A stretch of 7,357 nucleotides of DNA from Hyphomicrobiales bacterium (lineage in GTDB: Bacteria; Pseudomonadota; Alphaproteobacteria; Rhizobiales; JALURZ01). This document shows positions 1 to 5,485 of this stretch, in pieces; the first letter of the stretch is position 1; the number at the start of each line of letters is the position of its first letter. Under the pieces are notes generated by a model. That model was not told the origin of the DNA and did not search any database. It saw only the letters and a program-made list of their open reading frames with translations. The stretch lies in the NCBI GenBank assembly GCA_027058735.1, contig JALURZ010000204.1, positions 1 through 7,357 of the forward strand. Reading direction: 5' to 3'. The position numbers and the translations under genes are program-made.

Positions 1-546
1 GCCCAGATAGGTGCGCGCGAGCGCCCGCCCGCGATAGGCCCCCGCGTAATTCGGCGCAAGCGCGAGAGCGGCGTCGAAATCGGCAATGGCGCGCTGCGGC
101 TCGCCGCTGATCAGCAAGGCGCTTCCGCGATGCCTGTATGCCCTGAAATTCCGATTTGACAGGGCGATGGCGCGGTCCAGATCGCGCAGCGCCCGGCCGA
201 TTTCATTGCGCCTGACATAATAGGCGCCGCGCGCGGCATAGGCCGCCGTCTCAGCGCCGGCATTGCTTCGATGGGGGGTGCGTTTTTCGGCAGCGGCAGG
301 CCAGGCTTGCTCAGGGGTTGCCGCGGATTTCGGCGCGATCGCCGGATCGGCCGGCAACATGGGCCGGTTGGTCTTCTGCACGGCCTCGTAGACGGCGGGC
401 GCCAGCGCCATTGGCGCGATGCGCTCATCACCGGTGCTGCAGGCGGCCGTCAGAAAACTTGCGGCCAGGACCGCGCAGAGCGGCCGGAATGCGGGCCTTC
501 GTGCCGCGTTTCGTGGGATGGTTTCGTGGTCGGTCGTCGCGCCCAG
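1..546 (-). CDS. TPR-repeat lipoprotein, 3' end cut off by window edge
   Basis: The minus-strand frame encodes a lipoprotein-type signal followed by tetratricopeptide repeats. A hydrophobic stretch ends in a lipobox (Leu-Thr-Ala-Ala-Cys) with the cysteine codon at 441-439. A low-complexity Ala/Pro linker follows, then TPR-like helices from about position 243 down to 1, with two full repeats carrying the typical A..D...A..L.P pattern and a third truncated. The product is probably anchored to a membrane facing the periplasm and acts as a protein-interaction scaffold; no specific function can be assigned. No ATG, GTG or TTG lies in frame between the upstream stop (near 618) and the lipobox. I place the start at a CTG (546) because GGAG precedes it by 7 nt. 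An ATC at 519 would give a more usual signal length but has no ribosome-binding site. The gene lies downstream of rpsU on the same strand, an arrangement common in alphaproteobacteria. The frame and family are confident; the start is not. Confidence 0.75.
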   Translation of the reverse strand, partial: MGATTDHETIPRNAARRPAFRPLCAVLAASFLTAACSTGDERIAPMALAPAVYEAVQKTNRPMLPADPAIAPKSAATPEQAWPAAAEKRTPHRSNAGAETAAYAARGAYYVRRNEIGRALRDLDRAIALSNRNFRAYRHRGSALLISGEPQRAIADFDAALALAPNYAGAYRGRALARTYLG

Positions 547-553
547 GGGCCTG

Positions 554-557
554 CTCC
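554..557 (-). promoter_or_regulatory. Possible ribosome-binding site for a CTG start
   Basis: GGAG on the minus strand lies 7 nt before an in-frame CTG (546-544). It is the only Shine-Dalgarno-like element I find ahead of the lipoprotein signal sequence, and it is the reason for choosing that unusual start. Confidence 0.35.
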
Positions 558-602
558 AGCAACGGCGTTGATCCGGCGGAGCGTTAAGCCTAGCGAAAAT
601 AT

Positions 603-619
603 GGTTAGCGAAAGGTTAC
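603..619 (-). promoter_or_regulatory. Possible CtrA-like binding site upstream of the TPR lipoprotein gene
   Basis: The minus strand reads GTAA-N7-CTAACC. It differs at one base in each half from the alphaproteobacterial CtrA consensus TTAA-N7-TTAA(C). It lies in a locally AT-richer stretch about 60 bp ahead of the proposed TPR gene start, a plausible promoter position. This is inferred from similarity to the consensus only, and such matches also arise by chance. Confidence 0.25.
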
Positions 620-668
620 CGGGCCCGTTGGGACAATCGGGGAGGAGGGGATCGCACGCGCAAGCGGT

Positions 669-905
669 TCAGCGCGTTTTGCCCTTGCCGCTGCGCGGCA
701 GCAGGCCCTCGCGCTGGGCGCGCTTGCGGGCCAGCTTGCGCGCGCGGCGCACTGCTTCCGCCTTTTCTCGGGCGCGCTTTTCAGACGGTTTTTCGTAATG
801 TCCGCGCAGTTTCATCTCGCGGAAGATGCCTTCGCGCTGCATCTTTTTCTTGAGCGCCTTGAGCGCCTGGTCGACGTTATTGTCGCGTACGAGGACGTGT
901 ACCAA
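669..905 (-). CDS. rpsU: 30S ribosomal protein S21
   Basis: The product is a 78-residue small-subunit ribosomal protein that helps the 30S subunit start translation by supporting mRNA 5'-end base-pairing with 16S rRNA. The sequence begins with the family's VLVRDNNVDQAL block, continues with KKKMQREGIF and HYEKPSEKRARE, and ends in a Lys/Arg-rich tail, as in alphaproteobacterial S21. The frame stays open upstream for about 59 codons, but the extra residues do not resemble S21. I choose the TTG at 905 because AGGA lies 6 nt ahead of it and the protein then has normal family length. A GTG or ATG at the expected position is absent. A TPR lipoprotein gene follows on the same strand, and the COQ9 gene is divergent. 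Confidence 0.93.
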   Translation of the reverse strand: MVHVLVRDNNVDQALKALKKKMQREGIFREMKLRGHYEKPSEKRAREKAEAVRRARKLARKRAQREGLLPRSGKGKTR

Positions 906-908
906 TGT

Positions 909-915
909 CTTTCCT
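909..915 (-). promoter_or_regulatory. Ribosome-binding site that decides the rpsU start
   Basis: AGGAAAG on the minus strand places its AGGA core 6 nt before the TTG codon at 905. This supports TTG as the rpsU start over the longer in-frame extension. Confidence 0.6.
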
Positions 916-1059
916 GTCTCTTTCAAACATGCCGGCGCAAATGGCGCGTGGCCTGCCGGCGCGGCCACAACACTCAACAGGCCGTAACAATCGGCAAAGC
1001 TCTTGAAGCCGGGCGCAAACAAACCGCACCGGGCGCACAAGACTGCCAGGTTCGACGGT

Positions 1060-1088
1060 GCTCTATCAAATCGGGCCGCCAATGTCTA
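1060..1088 (-). promoter_or_regulatory. Candidate rpsU promoter
   Basis: On the minus strand TAGACA (1088-1083, five of six matches to TTGACA) is followed after 17 bp by TAGAGC (1065-1060, a weak -10). This would give an rpsU leader of about 150 nt. The -10 match is poor, so this is tentative. The intergenic region also has to hold the COQ9 promoter, for which I see no clear boxes. Confidence 0.25.
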
Positions 1089-1143
1089 CACTCGCCGCTC
1101 ACATGCCTTGTGCGCAAACGCTGTGGCCTGAAAGGCCGGAACG

Positions 1144-1833
1144 ATGAAAAAGACCCGTTCGACCCGCTCGCCCGACGAAGCCCGGGCCGCCCTGCTCGCC
1201 GCCGCCCTTGCGCGCGCGGGCGAGCAAGGATGGACGCCGTCCATGCTGTCGGCCGCGGCCCATGACGCCGGCCTTGATCGCGCCCGCGCGCGGCTCGTCT
1301 GCGTGGACGGCGTCAAAGACCTTCTGGCGGCATTCTGCGCCGATGGCGATGAGCGCATGAAACAGGCGCTCGACAGGCAGGGGTTCGATGATCTCTCGCT
1401 TACCCGTCGCGTGGCGGGCGGCGTGCGCGCCCGGCTGGAGGTTGACGCCGCGCACAAGCCGGCGGTGAGGGAGGCGGTCAAGGCCTTTGCCCAGCCGATC
1501 AACGCCGCCACGGCCCTGCGCTGTCTGATGGCGACCTCGGACGCGATCTGGCGCGCGGCCGGCGATACGGCGACGGGCTTGAGTTTCTACACCAGGCGCA
1601 TGTCCCTCATCGCGGTTTATGCCGCCACGCTGATCTACTGGCTCGGCGACCGTTCCGCGGGTCATGAAAAATCCTGGCGTTTTCTGGACAACCGCCTCAA
1701 CGATGTCATGAACATCGCCCGCGCGCGTTCGCAGATCGGGACCTTCATCGCGCACGCGCCCTCGCCGGGCGATATTCTCGCGATCCTGCGCAAGGCGGGC
1801 CGGAGCCCGCCCGATGCCGGGCGTCCACGATGA
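1144..1833 (+). CDS. COQ9 family ubiquinone biosynthesis protein
   Basis: This 229-residue protein resembles the COQ9 family, lipid-binding proteins with a TetR-like fold that support ubiquinone synthesis; in eukaryotes COQ9 assists the hydroxylase COQ7. The N-terminal part has a TetR-like helical pattern (about residues 12-45). The C-terminal third holds the family hallmark: an Asp-x2-Trp-x3-Gly-Asp segment, then SFYTRR, a hydrophobic VYAATLIYWLGD and a final RLNDVM helix (about residues 135-190). The ATG at 1144 is preceded by a GGA-containing purine stretch and gives the usual bacterial length. It is divergent from rpsU, a pairing often seen in alphaproteobacteria and helpful to the call. 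It is probably cytoplasmic and may touch the membrane through an amphipathic helix. The family is confident; the exact role in bacteria is less well established. Confidence 0.88.
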   Translation: MKKTRSTRSPDEARAALLAAALARAGEQGWTPSMLSAAAHDAGLDRARARLVCVDGVKDLLAAFCADGDERMKQALDRQGFDDLSLTRRVAGGVRARLEVDAAHKPAVREAVKAFAQPINAATALRCLMATSDAIWRAAGDTATGLSFYTRRMSLIAVYAATLIYWLGDRSAGHEKSWRFLDNRLNDVMNIARARSQIGTFIAHAPSPGDILAILRKAGRSPPDAGRPR

Positions 1834-1913
1834 GAAAACGGGTTTTTTGCCGCGCCGCGCCCTGTAGTAAGCTGACAGTTCCCTTGCCGGGCCGAACCAT
1901 GCGGGAGACGACA

Positions 1914-2342
1914 ATGACCCTGAAACTGTCCAAGGCCAGCACGATTATCCGTGTGGCGCTCAAGAAAGCCGCTGAACTGAATCTCAAGCCCATGACGGTT
2001 GTTGTGCTCGACGCGGGCGGCCACATGAAGGCCATGCAGCGTCAGGACGCCACATCGAACCTGCGCCCGCAGATCGCGCACGGCAAGGCCAACGGCGCGC
2101 TGGCGCTGGGCATGGGAACGTTCGCGCTTGAAAAACTCTATACCGAGCGGCCCCATTTCGGTGAAGCGCTGAACGCGATATCGGAGGGCATCGTGCCGGT
2201 TGGCGGCGGTGTGCTGGTGCGCGACAAACGCGGCAATATCCTGGGCGCGGTCGGGGTCACGGGCGATACCTCGGACCAGGATGCCCTGTGCGCCGTCGCC
2301 GGCATCGAAGCCGCCGGTCTCATCGCCGATACCGGGCAATAG
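1914..2342 (+). CDS. GlcG/HbpS family (DUF336) protein, putative heme-binding
   Basis: This 142-residue protein belongs to the GlcG/HbpS (DUF336) family. Members include HbpS of Streptomyces, a heme-binding accessory sensor, and GlcG of the glycolate locus; most have no defined role. Visible hallmarks are an N-terminal helix, the strand VVVLDAGGHM (about residues 25-34), an Ala-x2-Lys-Ala helix, and the C-terminal PVGGGVLV and GAVGVTGDTSDQD segments. No signal peptide is evident, so it is probably cytoplasmic. The ATG at 1914 is preferred because GGGAG (1903-1907) lies 6 nt upstream; an in-frame ATG at 1899 and a longer frame overlapping the COQ9 stop are less likely. It starts 80 bp after the COQ9 gene on the same strand and may be cotranscribed with it. 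There is no glycolate-oxidase gene here, so a glc role is not supported. Confidence 0.85.
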   Translation: MTLKLSKASTIIRVALKKAAELNLKPMTVVVLDAGGHMKAMQRQDATSNLRPQIAHGKANGALALGMGTFALEKLYTERPHFGEALNAISEGIVPVGGGVLVRDKRGNILGAVGVTGDTSDQDALCAVAGIEAAGLIADTGQ

Positions 2343-2428
2343 GCGCGATCCGTCCGGTTGGCGCGCGCGTCAATGCGCGTGCGTACCGCATCGGGACGGC
2401 AGCCGCCCCGGCCCCCGCGCCATGGCCA

Positions 2429-2848
2429 TCATCCGCGCCCGTACAGCGTGTCGATGATCGGGCAATCGGGCACATCACCCTTGGAGCACTCCGCCGCCAT
2501 GGCCTTGAGGGCGCGCTCAAGACGCCTCAGATCGGCAAGCTTTGCCCGCACGCTGGCCAGATGCGCGATGGTCAGCTCATGCACCTCCGAGCAGGTGAAT
2601 ACGTCGTGGTCCACCATCTCCAGAAGGGCGCGGATTTCATCGAGGCTGAAGCCGAGATCACGGCACCGCCTGATAAAGCTCAAGCGCTTGAGTTGATCGT
2701 GATTATACTGCCGGTTGCCGCCGCTCGTGCGGTCCGGCTCGGGCATGATGGCGATGCGCTCGTAATAGCGGATGGTCTCGATATTGACACCGGTTTCGCG
2801 CGACATTTCGCCGATGGCATACCCTCTCGTCCGGGCATGAGTGGTCAT
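2429..2848 (-). CDS. merR: MerR-family metal-responsive regulator of the mer operon
   Basis: This 139-residue protein has a MerR winged helix-turn-helix at the N terminus (YAIGEMSRETGVNIETIRYY, about residues 10-29), then the wing (GGNRQY), a second HTH-like block (RDLGFSLDEI) and a long dimerisation helix. The effector-loop cysteines are Cys86, Cys121 and Cys129. Cys86 and Cys121 are 35 residues apart, like Cys82 and Cys117 of Tn501 MerR. The last pair is 8 residues apart rather than 9, as in CueR and in many chromosomal alphaproteobacterial MerR proteins. It should bind the dyad in the divergent promoter, repress without metal, and activate by DNA untwisting with Hg(II). A GAGGG site lies about 8 nt before the ATG. 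The neighbouring merTPFA genes make mercury the likely signal; a wider metal response is possible. Confidence 0.92.
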   Translation of the reverse strand: MTTHARTRGYAIGEMSRETGVNIETIRYYERIAIMPEPDRTSGGNRQYNHDQLKRLSFIRRCRDLGFSLDEIRALLEMVDHDVFTCSEVHELTIAHLASVRAKLADLRRLERALKAMAAECSKGDVPDCPIIDTLYGRG

Positions 2849-2861
2849 GGCTGTTTCCCTC

Positions 2862-2892
2862 TTGAATCTGTAGCGACTACAGATATTACATT
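2862..2892 (+). promoter_or_regulatory. MerR-type mer promoter and operator
   Basis: A -35 box TTGAAT (2862-2867) and a -10 box TACATT (2887-2892) are separated by 19 bp. That is longer than the usual 17 bp and typical of promoters activated by MerR-type DNA distortion. Within the spacer is a perfect inverted repeat, ATCTGTAG-CGA-CTACAGAT (2866-2884), centred slightly toward the -35 as in Tn21/Tn501 mer. It points toward merT. The divergent merR transcript probably starts in the same region, so MerR would also control its own expression. Confidence 0.8.
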
Positions 2893-2929
2893 AACGGAAT
2901 CGTGCCGCAATGGCGATTGGGAAAACGGC

Positions 2930-2933
2930 GGAG
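2930..2933 (+). promoter_or_regulatory. Ribosome-binding site supporting a GTG start for merT
   Basis: GGAG ends 6 nt before GTG at 2940. The alternative ATG at 2910 has only a weak GGAA about 10 nt upstream and would leave a leader of only about 10 nt after the predicted mer transcription start. Confidence 0.5.
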
Positions 2934-2939
2934 ACTGGT

Positions 2940-3338
2940 GTGAGCGATCTGAGCGAAATGGCGCAATCCCCATCGCGTTCGCGCGGTGACGCCCGTCGGG
3001 CGCGCTGGAGTGCCGCCGGCGGCGTCATGGGCGCTCTGGCCGCATCCGCGTGCTGCATAGTGCCGCTGGTATTGTTTTCGCTGGGCGTCAGCGGCGCATG
3101 GATCGGGCAATTGACCGCGCTGTCGCCCTATCAACCGGTTTTTATCGCGATGACGCTGGGCTTTCTTGGATACGGCTACTGGCTGGTCTACCGCCGCCCG
3201 CAGGCCGCCTGCGCCGGTGGCGAAGCCTGCGCCCGGCCGCTGCCGCGCCGGCTGGTGAAGGGCGCGTTGTGGCTGGCGACCGGTCTTGTCGCTTTGACGC
3301 TGGCCTGGCCTGTCATCGTCCCGCTGATACTTGGATGA
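2940..3338 (+). CDS. merT: Mercuric ion transporter MerT
   Basis: This is an inner-membrane protein that takes Hg(II) from MerP and delivers it to the cytoplasm for MerA. With the GTG start it has 132 residues, slightly longer than classical MerT (116) because of a basic N-terminal extension. Three membrane segments are visible at about residues 27-50, 66-84 and 105-130. The first carries the vicinal pair Cys38-Cys39 followed by a conserved Pro, and SGAWIGQLTALSPYQP closely matches the family. The cytoplasmic loop has Cys91 and Cys97, spaced six apart like Cys76 and Cys82 of Tn501 MerT. The start could instead be ATG 2910, giving 142 residues. It is the first gene after the mer promoter, and merP begins 14 bp downstream. 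The four functional cysteines are all present. Confidence 0.93.
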   Translation: MSDLSEMAQSPSRSRGDARRARWSAAGGVMGALAASACCIVPLVLFSLGVSGAWIGQLTALSPYQPVFIAMTLGFLGYGYWLVYRRPQAACAGGEACARPLPRRLVKGALWLATGLVALTLAWPVIVPLILG

Positions 3339-3352
3339 ACAAAGGAAACCTG

Positions 3353-3640
3353 ATGATCAAGCAATCGATTGCCGCCGCTGTTCTTGCTATTGGCCTGCTT
3401 GGCGCGCCGGCGGCGCATGCCGCCGAACAGACCATCAAGCTGTCCGTGCCGGGCATGAGTTGCCCGAGCTGCCCCTATATGGTGAAGCAGGTGATCGTGC
3501 AGGTGGGTGGCATCAAGGCCGTGGACGTCAGTCTTGAAGACCGCACCGCCACCGTCACATTTGACGACGCACTCGCCTCGGTGGAAAAAATTCGCCAGGC
3601 GACCGCAAGCATCGGCTATCCCTCGACACTCATCAAGTGA
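3353..3640 (+). CDS. merP: Periplasmic mercury-binding protein MerP
   Basis: This 95-residue precursor has a signal peptide (Lys at position 3, hydrophobic residues 6-17, probable cleavage after Ala-His-Ala at residue 23). One heavy-metal-associated domain follows. The metal motif is GMSCPSCP with Cys37 and Cys40, matching GMTCAACP of classical MerP, and the beta-alpha-beta-beta-alpha-beta pattern is complete. MerP binds Hg(II) in the periplasm and passes it to the membrane transporters. The ATG at 3353 has AAGGA 6 nt upstream. An in-frame ATG at 3335 overlaps the merT stop as ATGA and would add six residues before the signal peptide, so it is less likely. The tight spacing implies cotranscription with merT and merF. 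Confidence 0.96.
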   Translation: MIKQSIAAAVLAIGLLGAPAAHAAEQTIKLSVPGMSCPSCPYMVKQVIVQVGGIKAVDVSLEDRTATVTFDDALASVEKIRQATASIGYPSTLIK

Positions 3641-3651
3641 GGTCCTGGATC

Positions 3652-4023
3652 ATGAATGACGAGAAACTTCTGCGCAGGGGCATCATCGGCACGGCCATCG
3701 CGGCTGTGTGCTGTTTCACGCCGGCGCTGGTTGTGCTGGTGGGGTTCGTCGGCCTGTCGGCCGTTGTGGGCTGGCTCGATTATGGTCTGTTCCCGCTGCT
3801 GTTCGCCTCCATGGGGGTCGTCGCCTATGCGCTCTATTTGCGCTCCGGGCGCAAGGGGCCAATGCCTGCGTTCTGGATTGTTCTGCTTGCCGTCGCGCTG
3901 TCCGCGTTCCTGTTCTGGGTGGAGTTCAGATATGCGCTGCGCCTGTCCATCGCCGCTGCCGCCGCCGTTGCCGCCTATGCCTGGTATCTGCATCGCTGCG
4001 AGCAGCGCCAGAGCACCGCATGA
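3652..4023 (+). CDS. merF: MerF-type mercury transport protein, extended
   Basis: The N-terminal half matches MerF, a small inner-membrane Hg(II) importer. The first membrane segment contains Cys20-Cys21 in the block CCFTPALVVL, followed by GLSAVVGWLDY and a second segment (about residues 46-63). Classical MerF is about 81 residues with two segments and a second Cys pair near the C terminus. This protein has 123 residues, two further hydrophobic segments (about 72-90 and 96-113), and only one other cysteine, Cys116 near the end. It is therefore a MerF variant or a MerF-like domain with an added hairpin. The ATG at 3652 has GAGG 9 nt upstream; an in-frame GTG at 3637 overlaps the merP stop (GTGA) and would add five residues. 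It sits between merP and merA and is probably translated from the same mRNA. Confidence 0.87.
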   Translation: MNDEKLLRRGIIGTAIAAVCCFTPALVVLVGFVGLSAVVGWLDYGLFPLLFASMGVVAYALYLRSGRKGPMPAFWIVLLAVALSAFLFWVEFRYALRLSIAAAAAVAAYAWYLHRCEQRQSTA

Positions 4024-4045
4024 CCCGAGAGACGGAGGAATTCGC

Positions 4046-5479
4046 ATGAGCAAGGATCGCGCCTCGCGACCCGGCCGGAATGGCGGCTACGATCTTGCGG
4101 TCATCGGCGCGGGCTCGGCTGGATTTTCCGCCGCCATCACGGCGGCCGACGAGGGCGCGCAGGTTGCCCTGATCGGCCACGGGACCCTTGGCGGCACCTG
4201 CGTCAATGTCGGCTGCGTGCCTTCAAAAGCGCTCATCCGCGCCGCCGAGACCCTGCACGCGGCAAGCGCCGCACATCGCTTCGCCGGCATCGAGGCGCGC
4301 GCCCGCGTCACCGACTGGCGCGCGACGGTGCGCCAGAAACAGGCGCTGGTCGATGATCTGCGCAAGGCGAAATATGCCGATGTGCTGCCGGCGTATGATT
4401 CGCTGACCTATCTGGAAGGCGAAGCGGCGTTCGCTCAAGGCGGCGTCCTCACCGTCGATGGCAAGGCGCTGGAGGCGGACAGCATCATCATCGCCACCGG
4501 GTCACGCCCGGCGGTGCCGGACATCCCCGGCATGGACACGCTCCCCTATCTGACCAGCACGAGCGCGCTGGAACTGGAAACCCTGCCGGAATCCCTGCTG
4601 GTGATCGGGGCCGGCTATATCGGCTGCGAACTGGCGCAGATGTTCGCCCGCGCCGGGGTCGCCGTCACCCTTGCCGCGCGCCGCGGCGTGCTGCCGGGGG
4701 GCGAACCGGAAATCAGCGCTGCGCTCACCGGATATTTCCAGGACGAAGGCATGACCGTTGCCGGCGGCCTCGCCTATGAGCGGATCGAGGCGGTCGGCGG
4801 CGAAATCCGGCTGCATGCGCGGCGCGGCAACGTCCGGCGGATATTCAGCGCGGACGCGGTGTTGATCGCCACCGGGCGGGTGGCGAACGTCACGGGGCTG
4901 AACCTGCCGGCGGCGGGAATTGAATTATCGGCCAATGGCGGCATCGCGATCGATGCGCGGATGCGCACCACGCGCGACGGCGTCTATGCCGCGGGCGATG
5001 TCACGGGCTCGGACCAGTTTGTCTATATGGCGGCCCATGGCGCCCGGATCGCGGCGAAGAACGCGCTCAACGGCAATGCGCTGCGCTATGACAATGCCGC
5101 CATGCCGGCGGTCGTGTTCACCGATCCCCAGGTCGCCAGCGTCGGCCTTACAGAAGCCGCCGCGAGAGCATCGGGCGCCGCGGTCAAGACGTCGGTGCTG
5201 ACACTGGACAACGTGCCGCGCGCGCTTGCCGCGCGCGACACAAGGGGACTGATCAAGCTGGTTGCCGATGCGGATACGAAAAAACTGCTGGGCGCGCATA
5301 TACTGGCGCCAGAAGGGGCCGACAGCATCCAGACCGCCGTGCTCGCGATCAAGGCCGAAATGACCTATGGAGAACTGGGCGCGACGATCTTTCCCTATCT
5401 GACGACGGTCGAAGGCCTGAAGCTCGCCGCCCAGACGTTCGATATGGATGTCGCCAGACTGTCGTGCTGCGCCGGGTAG
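4046..5479 (+). CDS. merA: Mercury(II) reductase MerA
   Basis: This 477-residue cytoplasmic flavoprotein reduces Hg(II) to volatile Hg(0) with NADPH. The FAD-binding GAGSAG motif is at about residues 21-26. The redox disulfide Cys52-Cys57 lies in GGTCVNVGCVPSK, the NADPH-binding GAGYIG is at 188-193, and the second FAD motif AAGDVTG is near 315-321. The dimerisation domain starts near 352 and holds FPYLTTVEGLKLAAQTF. The C-terminal Cys474-Cys475 (SCCAG) is the Hg(II)-delivery pair that separates MerA from other pyridine nucleotide-disulfide oxidoreductases. The N-terminal NmerA heavy-metal domain of Tn501-type MerA is absent, as in many shorter homologues. The ATG at 4046 has a strong GGAGG 7 nt upstream; the frame is open much further but overlaps merF, so that extension is rejected. 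All catalytic residues look intact. Confidence 0.97.
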   Translation: MSKDRASRPGRNGGYDLAVIGAGSAGFSAAITAADEGAQVALIGHGTLGGTCVNVGCVPSKALIRAAETLHAASAAHRFAGIEARARVTDWRATVRQKQALVDDLRKAKYADVLPAYDSLTYLEGEAAFAQGGVLTVDGKALEADSIIIATGSRPAVPDIPGMDTLPYLTSTSALELETLPESLLVIGAGYIGCELAQMFARAGVAVTLAARRGVLPGGEPEISAALTGYFQDEGMTVAGGLAYERIEAVGGEIRLHARRGNVRRIFSADAVLIATGRVANVTGLNLPAAGIELSANGGIAIDARMRTTRDGVYAAGDVTGSDQFVYMAAHGARIAAKNALNGNALRYDNAAMPAVVFTDPQVASVGLTEAAARASGAAVKTSVLTLDNVPRALAARDTRGLIKLVADADTKKLLGAHILAPEGADSIQTAVLAIKAEMTYGELGATIFPYLTTVEGLKLAAQTFDMDVARLSCCAG

Positions 5480-5485
5480 CCGGAC

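Noticed and set aside
111..431. 106-codon minus-strand frame at the left end
   Set aside because: Pro/Arg-rich and out of frame with the TPR lipoprotein, whose lipobox and repeats lie in another frame of the same strand.
1099..1914. Long minus-strand open frame opposite the COQ9 gene
   Set aside because: Arg/Gly/Ala-rich composition with no family resemblance; it is antisense to a well-recognised COQ9 gene and reflects GC-rich codon bias.
1662..2339. 225-codon minus-strand open frame opposite the COQ9 end and the GlcG gene
   Set aside because: It is antisense to both recognised genes, with no domain features.
2350..2399. Possible terminator hairpin between the GlcG gene and merR (CCGTCC pairing with GGACGG)
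   Set aside because: The stem arms are short and far apart, the inner GC-rich pairing is imperfect and no T-run follows on either strand.
3656..4045. 130-codon in-frame N-terminal extension of merA
   Set aside because: It overlaps merF, its residues do not resemble an NmerA metal-binding domain (no GMTC-x2-C motif), and a strong ribosome-binding site marks the start at 4046.
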